From the NCBI GenBank assembly GCA_945893045.1, contig CAMDEA010000069.1:1-40591 (forward strand): a stretch of DNA of 40,591 nucleotides. Direction: 5' to 3'. The notes below the pieces were generated by a model. The model was not told where the DNA came from. It did no database searches and saw only the letters and a program-made list of their open reading frames with translations. The DNA is from Planctomyces sp. SH-PL62. GTDB taxonomy: Bacteria > Planctomycetota > Planctomycetia > Planctomycetales > Planctomycetaceae. Position 1 is the first letter of the stretch. Every line of letters starts with the position of its first letter. Below, one piece after another: positions 32,394 to 39,292 of the stretch. A program made the position numbers and the translations under genes.

Positions 32394-34060
32394 GTCTCTT
32401 CGCGATGCCGCCGCAACAACATCCAAAACTCATCCAGCCCCAGAATCAAGGTCAGCACGGCATAGCTGACCAGAGCTGCCAGGACCGTCGCGCCGAGTTG
32501 CAGCAAACGTCCCGAAGAATTAACGGCCTGTTCAGAAAACTGACGCAGCACCCACCATGCAATCGCCGTCATCGCCGCCGTTCCGACGAAGGCTCGCCCC
32601 GCATTGCTCGCCAGCGACCACCACGGCAGCCGGCCGACGCGGCCTTGAATGAACAGCAAGCACAACCCGAACTGCAAGATGCCGCACAGTGAGGTGCTCA
32701 ACGCCAAGCCACGAGCACCGATCACGAAAATCAAACTGAGGTTCAGCGTGAGATTCACCAACATCACGAACAAGCCGATCTTCAGTGGAGTCATGCGGTC
32801 GCCGATCGCGTAGTAGCCGCGCTGGACGATCAACAGACCACAGAAGGCCCACACGCCCAAGCCATAGGCGGCAATCATCTCGGCGATCTGCCGAGAATTT
32901 GCCCCCGTGACATGACCGCGCTGAAAGAGCACGACAGCCAGCGGTTCGGCCAGCAGCCACAACCCCGCGCTCGCCGGCATACCAACCACAAAGACCAATC
33001 GCAGGCCGAGCGAAAGGTCGTCTCGCAGGCGTTGCCAATCGCCGCGCTCCGCGTGCCGAGTCAGCACCGGAAAGATCACCGTTCCCAACGCGACTCCCAA
33101 GATGCCCAACGGAAACTGATACAACCGCTGGCCGAGATTCAATGCCGACGCCGTGCCGAACTCCAACGGTCTCCAATCGGGCAACACGACCTCCAGCGGT
33201 CGAGACATGCAGAGAGCGATCAACGTGTCGCAAAACGTGTTGACCTGTGTGATCGATAAGCCCACGACAACTGGAGCCATCATTCGCAGCAGTTCGTGAA
33301 TCCGTTCTCGCGCCGCGAGCCAATGACCGCGCGGCCGAAAACCCAACCGCAGCAACTGCGGCCACGGAGCGGCCAACTGCAAGAAGCCGGTCAACACGAC
33401 AAAGCCTGCCAGCCAATGCGCCTGAGCTTCCGCCGTCAGATCGAAGCGCTGCAGCACCCAGATCGCCGCCAACGAACTGACGTTGAACAACACCGGCAAC
33501 AGCGCGGGCCACACGAAGCGGCCCAGCGCGTTCAGCACGGCTCCCATCTGCGCGGTCAGACAGATCAACGGCAGATACGGCAGCATGATCGCCGTCAGCA
33601 CGAGCCACAGTCGCAGTTCCACGCTCAGCGGCGCGAGCCAGATCGTCGCAGCAAGTGCCAACTCCGCCACCGCGACCAGCGCTGTCAGCCACATTCCCAG
33701 CCACACGAAGACCGAGCTGGCCAACTGCATGGCTGCGTCTCGTCCGTGTTGTTCTTGCTCACGCACAAAGAGCGGTGTGAATGCTGCGCTCAACGCCCCT
33801 TCGCCGAACAACGCCCGTGCGAGATTCGGAATGCGAAACGCTCCCACAAACGCATCCGACACCGGGCTGAGTCCCCACAGTCCCGCGATCGCCGTCTCGC
33901 GAATGAAGCCGAGCACTCGGCTCAGCAGCGTGCAGAGGCTGACGATTCGCAGCCCGGAGAAGAGGCCCGCTTCGTGGGGCAGGTTTTCAACCTGCCCGTT
34001 CGTGGCGGGCAGGTTGGAAACCTGCCCCACGTTCTCGGCCGACTCGTCACGATCCGTCAT
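32390..34060 (-). CDS. murJ: Lipid II flippase MurJ (MviN)
   Basis: 556 aa with 13-14 membrane helices; it flips lipid II across the membrane for peptidoglycan synthesis. The family core begins at LFSGLRIVSLCTLLSRVLGFIRE, with GLSPVSDAFVGAFRIPN and the Arg/Asp residues of the transport cavity present. GGAG sits 9 bases before the ATG at 34060. Residues about 10-30 (VGQVSNLPATNGQVENLPH) are encoded by a paired-hairpin repeat (33973-34031), and no ATG follows it before the core, so the repeat appears to be translated. The stop codon lies in another hairpin. A small gene precedes murJ by 15 bases. It complements the murE-murF-mraY cluster 24 kb away. Confidence 0.95.
   Translation of the reverse strand: MTDRDESAENVGQVSNLPATNGQVENLPHEAGLFSGLRIVSLCTLLSRVLGFIRETAIAGLWGLSPVSDAFVGAFRIPNLARALFGEGALSAAFTPLFVREQEQHGRDAAMQLASSVFVWLGMWLTALVAVAELALAATIWLAPLSVELRLWLVLTAIMLPYLPLICLTAQMGAVLNALGRFVWPALLPVLFNVSSLAAIWVLQRFDLTAEAQAHWLAGFVVLTGFLQLAAPWPQLLRLGFRPRGHWLAARERIHELLRMMAPVVVGLSITQVNTFCDTLIALCMSRPLEVVLPDWRPLEFGTASALNLGQRLYQFPLGILGVALGTVIFPVLTRHAERGDWQRLRDDLSLGLRLVFVVGMPASAGLWLLAEPLAVVLFQRGHVTGANSRQIAEMIAAYGLGVWAFCGLLIVQRGYYAIGDRMTPLKIGLFVMLVNLTLNLSLIFVIGARGLALSTSLCGILQFGLCLLFIQGRVGRLPWWSLASNAGRAFVGTAAMTAIAWWVLRQFSEQAVNSSGRLLQLGATVLAALVSYAVLTLILGLDEFWMLLRRHREET
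33973..34031. repeat. Paired hairpins inserted in frame within the murJ 5' coding end
   Basis: The arms 33973-33998 and 34006-34031 match in 25 of 26 bases inverted; each contains GGCAGGTT...AACCTGCC. The element is inside the murJ reading frame without breaking it and codes about 20 residues between the start and the first membrane helix. Confidence 0.88.
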
Positions 34061-34075
34061 GCTGGAGCACTCCGC

Positions 34076-34480
34076 TCACGTGACGGGCGGACTCAGCCGG
34101 GCTTCATTCATGCCGAGCGACGTGAGTACCACGTTCACTCGCTCGATCGGCCAGCCGCTTCCGTGCGCACACCAATAGATTTCCAGGTTTTCTTGACCGT
34201 CCCAATACTGTTGGACCACTTGCTGTTCGACGTCATCACACGGGTCTGTCACCGTGTTGAATTGATGCTGAGGAAATTCGCGGAAGCACTGCCGTCCGGT
34301 GAGGTGCAGCCAGTGGCACCAGTGACAACAACGCTTGAAGTGTCGCTCGTTCCAATCCTTGATCGCCGCCGGTCCCAAATCTCGGCCGTGCTTTTCGCTT
34401 TCAATCCATTTGTGGCGGAAGGCTTCTTGCCACGCTTGGTCATAGACACTCGCTGGAACAGACGCCTGAGAACGACACAT
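34076..34480 (-). CDS. Small Trp/Cys/His-rich protein of unknown function upstream of murJ
   Basis: 134 aa from the ATG at 34480, which has GAGGGG 8 bases upstream; a GTG three codons earlier is possible. The sequence has no signal peptide. It contains WQEAFRHKWIESEKHGRDLG, WNERHFKRCCHWCHWLHLTG (a CC-x-x-C cluster with His and Trp) and LEIYWCAHGSGWPIERVNVV. The Cys/His cluster could bind a metal. It ends 15 bases before murJ, so the two are probably cotranscribed. I do not recognise a named family. The composition and codon pattern are those of a real gene. Confidence 0.7.
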   Translation of the reverse strand: MCRSQASVPASVYDQAWQEAFRHKWIESEKHGRDLGPAAIKDWNERHFKRCCHWCHWLHLTGRQCFREFPQHQFNTVTDPCDDVEQQVVQQYWDGQENLEIYWCAHGSGWPIERVNVVLTSLGMNEARLSPPVT

Positions 34481-34822
34481 GCCTCGCACCCCTCACCAGG
34501 ATGTGCCGCATCACCGCCGGTCCACTGACCGTCTGCGAAGAGCACTTTCGCAATCGTCAGAATCGAAGCCAATTGAGGGCGGGGGTTATACCGGTGACGA
34601 GAAGTGCTCTCAAGCGGCGAATCCTGGCCCCAATATCTGTCCCAGCGTTAGCCGTCATTGCGCCGCAAGATCGTCGTGGTTCTTATCCGTGCTCCGGCTC
34701 TGCTATCCGTGCGGAAACAATCCTTAGGAGAGGACCGCACGGATAGCAGAGCCGGAGTACGGATGAAAGTTGAAAGAGCGGTGCTGACAAACGATGAGTC
34801 GGTGTCGTTCGTGGTCAGATTC
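34481..34822. other. Spacer between same-strand genes holding an 80-base inverted repeat
   Basis: About 340 bases without a supported gene. The inverted repeat at 34686-34765 fills its right third. The promoter for the small gene and murJ should lie between about 34490 and 34680; I could not identify it. Confidence 0.5.
34686..34765. repeat. 80-base inverted repeat, 30-bp arms
   Basis: The arms 34686-34715 and 34736-34765 match in 29 of 30 bases inverted, with a 20-base spacer. Each arm carries ATCCGTGC twice (once with a mismatch in the right arm). The GGATAGCAGAGCC motif places a TAGC in the middle of the arm rather than at its edge, so this is a different subfamily. Confidence 0.85.
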
Positions 34823-35983
34823 TTAAACCGTGCGTTGCAGGATGTCGGGACGCAGGATCGCGGTTCCTTTGACATCGACTTTGGTCATCGGCCATTGCTC
34901 GGTCGGCGTGAGCACTTCCAATCCGTTCGGACCGATCAGCATGGTGTCGCCGATGCTGACGGGACCAACCGACGGATGCCAGAACATGGCCATGCCGGGC
35001 AGCAGCGTGAAGTCACTGTTCGGCGTCAAACGGACTTCGCACGGTTGATAGCCGATGACTTCGGCTTGTTCCGCGAACTCCCATTCTTCGGAGTGCCCGA
35101 ACTTCTCATAGATGCGCGCGACGCGCTTCCACGTTTCACTCATCGCCCAACCCGCTTGAGAGAAGTACATGCCGGTCGCCTGAGTCATCAGGGCGATCTG
35201 ATACGCCGCTCGCAACTCATCGGGAATCTCTCCGAAGCAAACCGTGCGAGTCACCGCCGCACACAAGCCCTCGCGGCGGCCGATCACGATCAGCGTGCAG
35301 AAGCGTTCGACCGGATCACTGCTGGGGGTCCAATGCCGGAACCGTTGCGAGATCCCATCGCCGCAAACTTGCAGGAGTTCCGGGATGACCTTGTGCTTGA
35401 GCAAGCGATGCGACAACTGTCCCGCGATTTCCGCTTCCGTGACACCATGCCCGAAGTGTCGAGCCGTCGCCTCAACCGCGTGAGCCACTTGTAATCCGAG
35501 ATCGCGCAGCCGTTCGCACTCCAGTGAGTTCAAAGGGAGTCGCAGGTTGAGCAACTTCTCCGAAACATCGGTGGTCCGTCCGAAGCCGCTGTCGCTGGCG
35601 ACGACTCGGCCGCGGCAGAGATCTTCCACCAGAACGGAATGGAGTTCGTGCCACGGACGTTCTTTGAGTTGAAAGCCGAGTCCCGCCAGCGTCCCTTCAA
35701 AGAGCTGCCCGGAATCAATGTTGTTGGTCAGGACCACGCGAGCTTCCGGCATCAGGAACAGCGATGCCGTCGTTTCCGACGAGCCTTGCCGGGTGAAGTC
35801 GGCCCCGCTGGTCAGCCACGCCAGATTGCACGGCCGCTGCAACAACAGCGCGGAGCAACGATTCTCTTTGAGAAACTGCGCGACTTGCCGGTGTTTCTGG
35901 TCGATGTCGCCGGCCCGCTCGGGACTAATCACCGGCAGTTCGCCGGAAGACTGGAACGGTGGAGATTCGACCAAACTCGTCAT
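34823..35983 (-). CDS. M24 (aminopeptidase P/creatinase fold) protein lacking all metal ligands
   Basis: 386 aa. The N-terminal creatinase-like domain (LLLQRPCNLAWLTSGADFTRQGSSE) and the C-terminal pita-bread domain (GVTEAEIAGQL, GEIPDELRAAYQIALMTQATGM, LLPGMAMFWHPS, GDTMLIGPNGLEVLTPTE) give the M24 family. The usual ligands are gone: the first Asp is Val233, the second (SDxTRT) is Ala243 in CAAVTRT, no His appears in the third motif, the Glu of the TIEP motif is His336, and the Glu of the RIED motif is Gly345. Metal-dependent peptidase activity is therefore unlikely. A creatinase-like metal-free hydrolase or a binding protein is possible. GGAAG precedes the ATG. It is divergent from the lipoprotein gene at 36448. 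Confidence 0.88.
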   Translation of the reverse strand: MTSLVESPPFQSSGELPVISPERAGDIDQKHRQVAQFLKENRCSALLLQRPCNLAWLTSGADFTRQGSSETTASLFLMPEARVVLTNNIDSGQLFEGTLAGLGFQLKERPWHELHSVLVEDLCRGRVVASDSGFGRTTDVSEKLLNLRLPLNSLECERLRDLGLQVAHAVEATARHFGHGVTEAEIAGQLSHRLLKHKVIPELLQVCGDGISQRFRHWTPSSDPVERFCTLIVIGRREGLCAAVTRTVCFGEIPDELRAAYQIALMTQATGMYFSQAGWAMSETWKRVARIYEKFGHSEEWEFAEQAEVIGYQPCEVRLTPNSDFTLLPGMAMFWHPSVGPVSIGDTMLIGPNGLEVLTPTEQWPMTKVDVKGTAILRPDILQRTV

Positions 35984-36447
35984 GACGACTTCCCGCGCGG
36001 AACGCTTCGGGATGAGGGGTTGCCGTTCAGAAGATACCAGCAGGATTTTTGAGCCGAAAGGATATTCGCTCGCGATGGTGACTCTGCGATGTCATCTCGG
36101 CCGATTCTGCCGGTGTGCAACGGAACCAGTCAGGGGGTCAGGTCTTCAAATTTCATTTTTGGCCATGTAATCCACCCCTGACTCACTTCTCACGCCGGCA
36201 TTCCAGGCCGCATCGCACGCAATTCGCGACGCCAAAAATGAAATTTGAAGACCTGACCCCGGATCGATTCGCGCACGGCCGCCCCGTCACCTTCGGCACA
36301 ATCGCGACAATCCGTAAAGTCTGCCAAGTCTTCAAGACGATGAATGAGGGTAGCCGCCGCGAATTTCGTTGGCGGGGACTCCGTGGGTGGTGTCGAGGCC
36401 ATGTTGGATCACTCGCTGCCACTCGCAACCGCGTCTTGAGGAACGTC
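35984..36447. other. Divergent spacer with a MITE-like inverted repeat
   Basis: It contains the 30-bp inverted repeat pair at 36134-36260. Otherwise it has no supported gene. It must carry promoters for both flanking genes. Confidence 0.5.
36134..36260. mobile_element. 127-base MITE-like element, perfect 30-bp terminal inverted repeats
   Basis: The ends 36134-36163 and 36231-36260 are perfect inverted copies with outer bases GGGGTCAGGTCTTCAAATTT. I recognise GGGGTCAGGTCTT... as a sequence often found around REP-associated tyrosine transposase (RAYT) genes in unrelated bacteria. The 67-base interior has no gene. It may be a remnant of, or substrate for, such a transposase. A 12-mer just outside (CGGAACCAGTCA, 36121-36132) recurs at 40563-40574. 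Confidence 0.75.
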
Positions 36448-37248
36448 ATGAAGACCGCCTTGCGACTCTCCTACGGACTGCTGCTGATCGTCAGCGCGGT
36501 CGGCTGTCACACCTGCCAACATTCTTGCGGCGACCAAGGCTGCACGCCCCAAGGAGGCTGCCAGCACAAGAGCTGTTTAGGAAAGCTCTTCAAGGGTAAG
36601 GGGGGCGGTGGCTGCCAATCCGACTGCGGAGATGGCTGCGGCGTCGGAGATGGCGAGATGGCTTGCGACTGCGGTCGTCATCACGGACCTCGCAAGTCCA
36701 AGTCGAAATGCAAACATTGCAACGAAGCCGCGATGTACGGCTACGATAACTCAGTCGTTTACACCGGCGACGATTGGCAAGGGATGCCGCAACCTGGCAT
36801 GGGCATGATGCCCATGGCCGGCGGATGCAGCGGCTGTGCTGGTGGTGCTCCGATGATGTCCATGCCATCGACCGGATGTGCTGGCTGTGGTGGATCGGGT
36901 ATGTCTCCGATTCCCAATGAAGGTGGCTGTGCCTCGTGCGGTGGCAGCGGTGTTGTTCCTCAACCTCAGCCGCCGACCGGTGGTGGATGCGCAAGCTGTG
37001 GCGGCAATCATTCGGCCCCCGTGCCGGCCGCTCCTCCGGCAGGCGGAGGCTGTGCCAGTTGCGGAGCCGCAGCCGCGAACGAATCGTTCTACAACCCGAT
37101 GGGTCCGCATCACCACCCGGCTCCGGCTCCTCCCGCAGAAGGAGGCGTGCCGAATCCGTCGATCGAATCGGTTCCCGGTGGCGACAAAGGCCCGACGTCA
37201 GGTGGCGAGACAATCCAGAAAATTCAATGGGTGCCACGACAACTGTGA
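36448..37248 (+). CDS. Cysteine/glycine-rich lipoprotein with repeated CxxC motifs
   Basis: 266 aa. The ATG at 36448 has TGAGG 6 bases upstream; the longer open frame upstream crosses the repeat element and is not coding. The signal peptide ends in the lipobox SAVGC (Cys20). The mature protein has more than 30 Cys. There is first an irregular set (CHTCQHSCGDQGC, CQSDCGDGCGVGDGEMACDC), then five GG-C-x2-C units (CSGC, CAGC, CASC three times) spaced by Pro/Met/Gly-rich linkers, and a His patch GPHHHPAP. It would sit on a membrane surface and could bind metals or form disulfide cross-links. No family name is known to me. A strong terminator follows. Confidence 0.85.
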   Translation: MKTALRLSYGLLLIVSAVGCHTCQHSCGDQGCTPQGGCQHKSCLGKLFKGKGGGGCQSDCGDGCGVGDGEMACDCGRHHGPRKSKSKCKHCNEAAMYGYDNSVVYTGDDWQGMPQPGMGMMPMAGGCSGCAGGAPMMSMPSTGCAGCGGSGMSPIPNEGGCASCGGSGVVPQPQPPTGGGCASCGGNHSAPVPAAPPAGGGCASCGAAAANESFYNPMGPHHHPAPAPPAEGGVPNPSIESVPGGDKGPTSGGETIQKIQWVPRQL

Positions 37249-37275
37249 TCGTGCGGCTGCACTCGAAAATTCACA

Positions 37276-37306
37276 ACACACCGGCAGCTTTGCCGGTGTG
37301 TCTTTT
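37276..37306 (+). terminator. Rho-independent terminator
   Basis: A perfect 11-bp stem (37276-37286 with 37291-37301), loop GCTT, then CTTTTT. It starts 27 bases after the Cys-rich lipoprotein gene. Confidence 0.93.
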
Positions 37307-37344
37307 TATTGGACCGTTCTGTCGGAAGCCGACTGGACTGTTTC

Positions 37345-37536
37345 AGCACCGAAGGTGTGTGACTCGATAGCCCAGGCCAACGGCCTGGGTCTGTGAACCA
37401 AGACGATTGTCAGCCCCAACGGGGCGAAACTCTGAGTCCTGAATTCGAGTTACGCCCCGTTGGGGCTGAGGAAGTGTTATCGAACCGTTGACCCAGGCCG
37501 TTGGCCTGGGCTATCGAGTGACGCACCGTTGGTGCT
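37345..37536. repeat. 192-base nested palindromic element
   Basis: The outer arms 37345-37390 and 37491-37536 match in 42 of 46 bases inverted, including a perfect 29-bp core (37362-37390 with 37491-37519). The inner arms 37410-37432 and 37447-37469 match in 22 of 23. Three sub-palindromes share a CCGTTGG-like centre: CACCGTTGGTG, GGCCGTTGGCC and CCCCGTTGGGG. TAGC/GCTA edges occur at 37368-37371 and 37510-37513. It fills the spacer between the lipoprotein terminator and the DUF2071 gene, the same architecture as 15231-15476. Confidence 0.88.
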
Positions 37537-37549
37537 CGTGCAAAATGCC

Positions 37550-38335
37550 ATGACATCACCTCCAGCCATTGATCGTCTCGCTCAACGAAATCGTCCGGCC
37601 GGCTCTGTCGCGGGATACCAAACCTGGTCGGAGCTGCTGTTCGTGCATTGGCGAGTTCCCGCCGTGGAACTCCGTCCGCTGTTGCCAGCCGAAGTCGAGA
37701 TCGACGAGTGGGACGGCTCGGCCTGGGTCGGTCTGGTTCTGTTTCACATGACCGGCGTGCGGCCGTGGTGGTTCCCCGCGATACCGGGGGTCTCGGAGTT
37801 TCACGAAACGAACGTTCGCACGTACGTCACCTGCAACGGCGAACCGGGCGTTTGGTTTCTCAGCTTGGATGCCGCGAAGTCGCTGGCGGTCCGAGTCGCT
37901 CGCTGGCGCTGGCGGCTGAACTACTTCTTCGCGGAGATGTCGATCGCGCGGCGCGAATCGTTGATCGAATACCGCAGTCAGCGGTTGTGGCCCGATCCGA
38001 TCCCAGCCAACGCGGACGTTGCGAGCGAGATCGGTGATTGGCTACCCGGTGGCGGACCGCACGGCGAAGCCGTACCGGGAACGTTGGAGTTCTTTCTGGC
38101 CGAGCGATACTTGCTCTTCACCGAGTTATCACCAGGCCGGATCGCGCGCGGCCAAGTGCATCATTCACCGTACCCGCTGAAGACGGCGAAGCTGCTGCGC
38201 TGCGATCAATCGCTGGTCTCGGCCGCCGGAATCAAAGTCACGAATCCGCCGGCTCACGTCCTCTTCAGTCCCGGCGTGACTGTGGACATCTTCCCGCTGC
38301 GAGCGATCCACCCTACGATGTTACTCGGCCAATAA
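37550..38335 (+). CDS. DUF2071 (YqjF family) protein
   Basis: 261 aa from the ATG at 37550 (MTSPPAIDRL). Upstream codons in the same frame fall in the nested palindrome and are rejected; no strong ribosome site is visible. The DUF2071 pattern is clear: LLFVHWRVPAVELRPLLPAEVEIDEWDGSAWVGLVLFHMTGVRP, then FHETNVRTYVTCNGEPGVWFLSLDAA, and a C-terminal HVLFSPGVTVDIFPL. The fold is a beta barrel of the acetoacetate-decarboxylase-like superfamily; the function is unknown. Its last 15 bases overlap the 3' end of the convergent carboxylesterase gene. Confidence 0.92.
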   Translation: MTSPPAIDRLAQRNRPAGSVAGYQTWSELLFVHWRVPAVELRPLLPAEVEIDEWDGSAWVGLVLFHMTGVRPWWFPAIPGVSEFHETNVRTYVTCNGEPGVWFLSLDAAKSLAVRVARWRWRLNYFFAEMSIARRESLIEYRSQRLWPDPIPANADVASEIGDWLPGGGPHGEAVPGTLEFFLAERYLLFTELSPGRIARGQVHHSPYPLKTAKLLRCDQSLVSAAGIKVTNPPAHVLFSPGVTVDIFPLRAIHPTMLLGQ

Positions 38336-39058
38336 TCGTTCAAGCATCTCCGTCAGCGCTTCGAGTCCAGGCAACGTGATCGTGTGCGGGCCGCGGAACT
38401 CCAGGAAGTTCACGTTCGCACCAGCTTCGATCAGCAAATCGCGCAGCAAGAGCGCGGCCGCGAATGGCAGGATCGGGTCTTGGCGTCCGTGAGTCTGCAC
38501 GACCGGCACGCCTTTGAGCCGCGCCGCTTTCGCACGCCATTGAACTTCGCTGACGAGCGTGCTCGACCACAGACAAAGTCCGCCGGGAGGCTCGGCCCAA
38601 TTCAGCGCCGTCTCGACGGCGAGCATCGAGCCTTGTGAAAAGCCGCCGAGCACAAAGCGATGGTGTGGCAGGTTCGTCGTCTGACGCACTTCGTCCAGCA
38701 GCGACAGCAACTGATCGCGAGCCTCATCGATCCCCTCTGGCCGGCGGTCGCGCAGGATGCGGAGGTCGCCGTTCTCGACCGCGCCAATCAGTTCTTCCAT
38801 GTCGATGTGCCACCAAGCTCGGCCACCGCCGTAGCCGAGTTCTTCGAGGCTCAGCGGCGCGGCGGGAAAGATCAACTCGACCGAGTCGGCCAGCGCGGGG
38901 CAGAGCTTGAGCAGTTCATCGCCGATCGGCACGAGGTCGTGCCCCGGAGCGCCGAAGCCGTGACACAGAACAACGACCAATCGGGGCGGTGTCCCTTCGG
39001 GAAGCTGAGTGACGACGCGGCACTTCAGTCCGCCGTAATTCTCGAATCGCATGGCCAT
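38321..39058 (-). CDS. Carboxylesterase/phospholipase (alpha/beta hydrolase_2 family)
   Basis: 245 aa; the ATG at 39058 has AAGGAA 6 bases upstream. The frame is open upstream, but that stretch translates the hairpin pair at 39086 and is rejected. VVVLCHGFGAPGHDLVPI carries the oxyanion region, GGFSQGSMLAVE the nucleophile Ser, GRQDPILPF the Asp, and the His is in FRGPHTITLPGLEAL. This is the LysoPLA/carboxylesterase II (YpfH/EstB-like) family, which hydrolyses short acyl esters or lysophospholipids. It is a monocistronic gene whose end overlaps the convergent DUF2071 gene by 15 bases. Confidence 0.92.
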   Translation of the reverse strand: MAMRFENYGGLKCRVVTQLPEGTPPRLVVVLCHGFGAPGHDLVPIGDELLKLCPALADSVELIFPAAPLSLEELGYGGGRAWWHIDMEELIGAVENGDLRILRDRRPEGIDEARDQLLSLLDEVRQTTNLPHHRFVLGGFSQGSMLAVETALNWAEPPGGLCLWSSTLVSEVQWRAKAARLKGVPVVQTHGRQDPILPFAAALLLRDLLIEAGANVNFLEFRGPHTITLPGLEALTEMLERLLAE

Positions 39059-39085
39059 GAACGGTTCCTTTCGTGGGGTGGGATA

Positions 39086-39160
39086 GTAGCAGGCACACTC
39101 CGTGTGCCGTCTGCCCAAAACTCCGCTTCGTCCAGACGGCACACGGAGTGTGCCTGCTAC
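39086..39160. repeat. Paired TAGC-type hairpins with TCC loop
   Basis: GTAGC at 39086 opens GGCACAC-TCC-GTGTGCC; the inverted copy ends in GCTAC at 39156-39160. The element lies 28 bases upstream of the carboxylesterase start. It is nearly the same as 24969-25035 but with a compensatory C·G for T·A change in the stem. Confidence 0.87.
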
Positions 39161-39222
39161 TCTTCGACGCAACATCCTCCACGTCCCTTGCGAGCGTCGG
39201 ACACGGCCGGTGCAATGCTTAA

Positions 39223-39274
39223 CGTAGCGGAGTTGCTCCGCAACTCCGATCCGAGTTGCGGAGCAACTCGGCTA
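39223..39274. repeat. Paired TAGC-type hairpins with TCC loop
   Basis: GTAGC at 39223, hairpin GAGTTGC-TCC-GCAACTC, a 6-base spacer, and the inverted copy ending in GCTAC at 39274. It lies 19 bases upstream of the transporter ATG, just outside its ribosome site, so it is within the mRNA leader. Confidence 0.87.
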
Positions 39275-39292
39275 CGAAAAGGAAGATCGCTC

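Noticed and set aside
36115..36447. Upstream extension of the Cys-rich lipoprotein frame
   Set aside because: It would translate the inverted repeat at 36134-36260 and displace the signal peptide from the N-terminus.
39059..39175. 39-codon N-terminal extension of the carboxylesterase
   Set aside because: It translates the hairpin pair at 39086-39160; the ATG at 39058 has its own AAGGAA site and begins the conserved domain.
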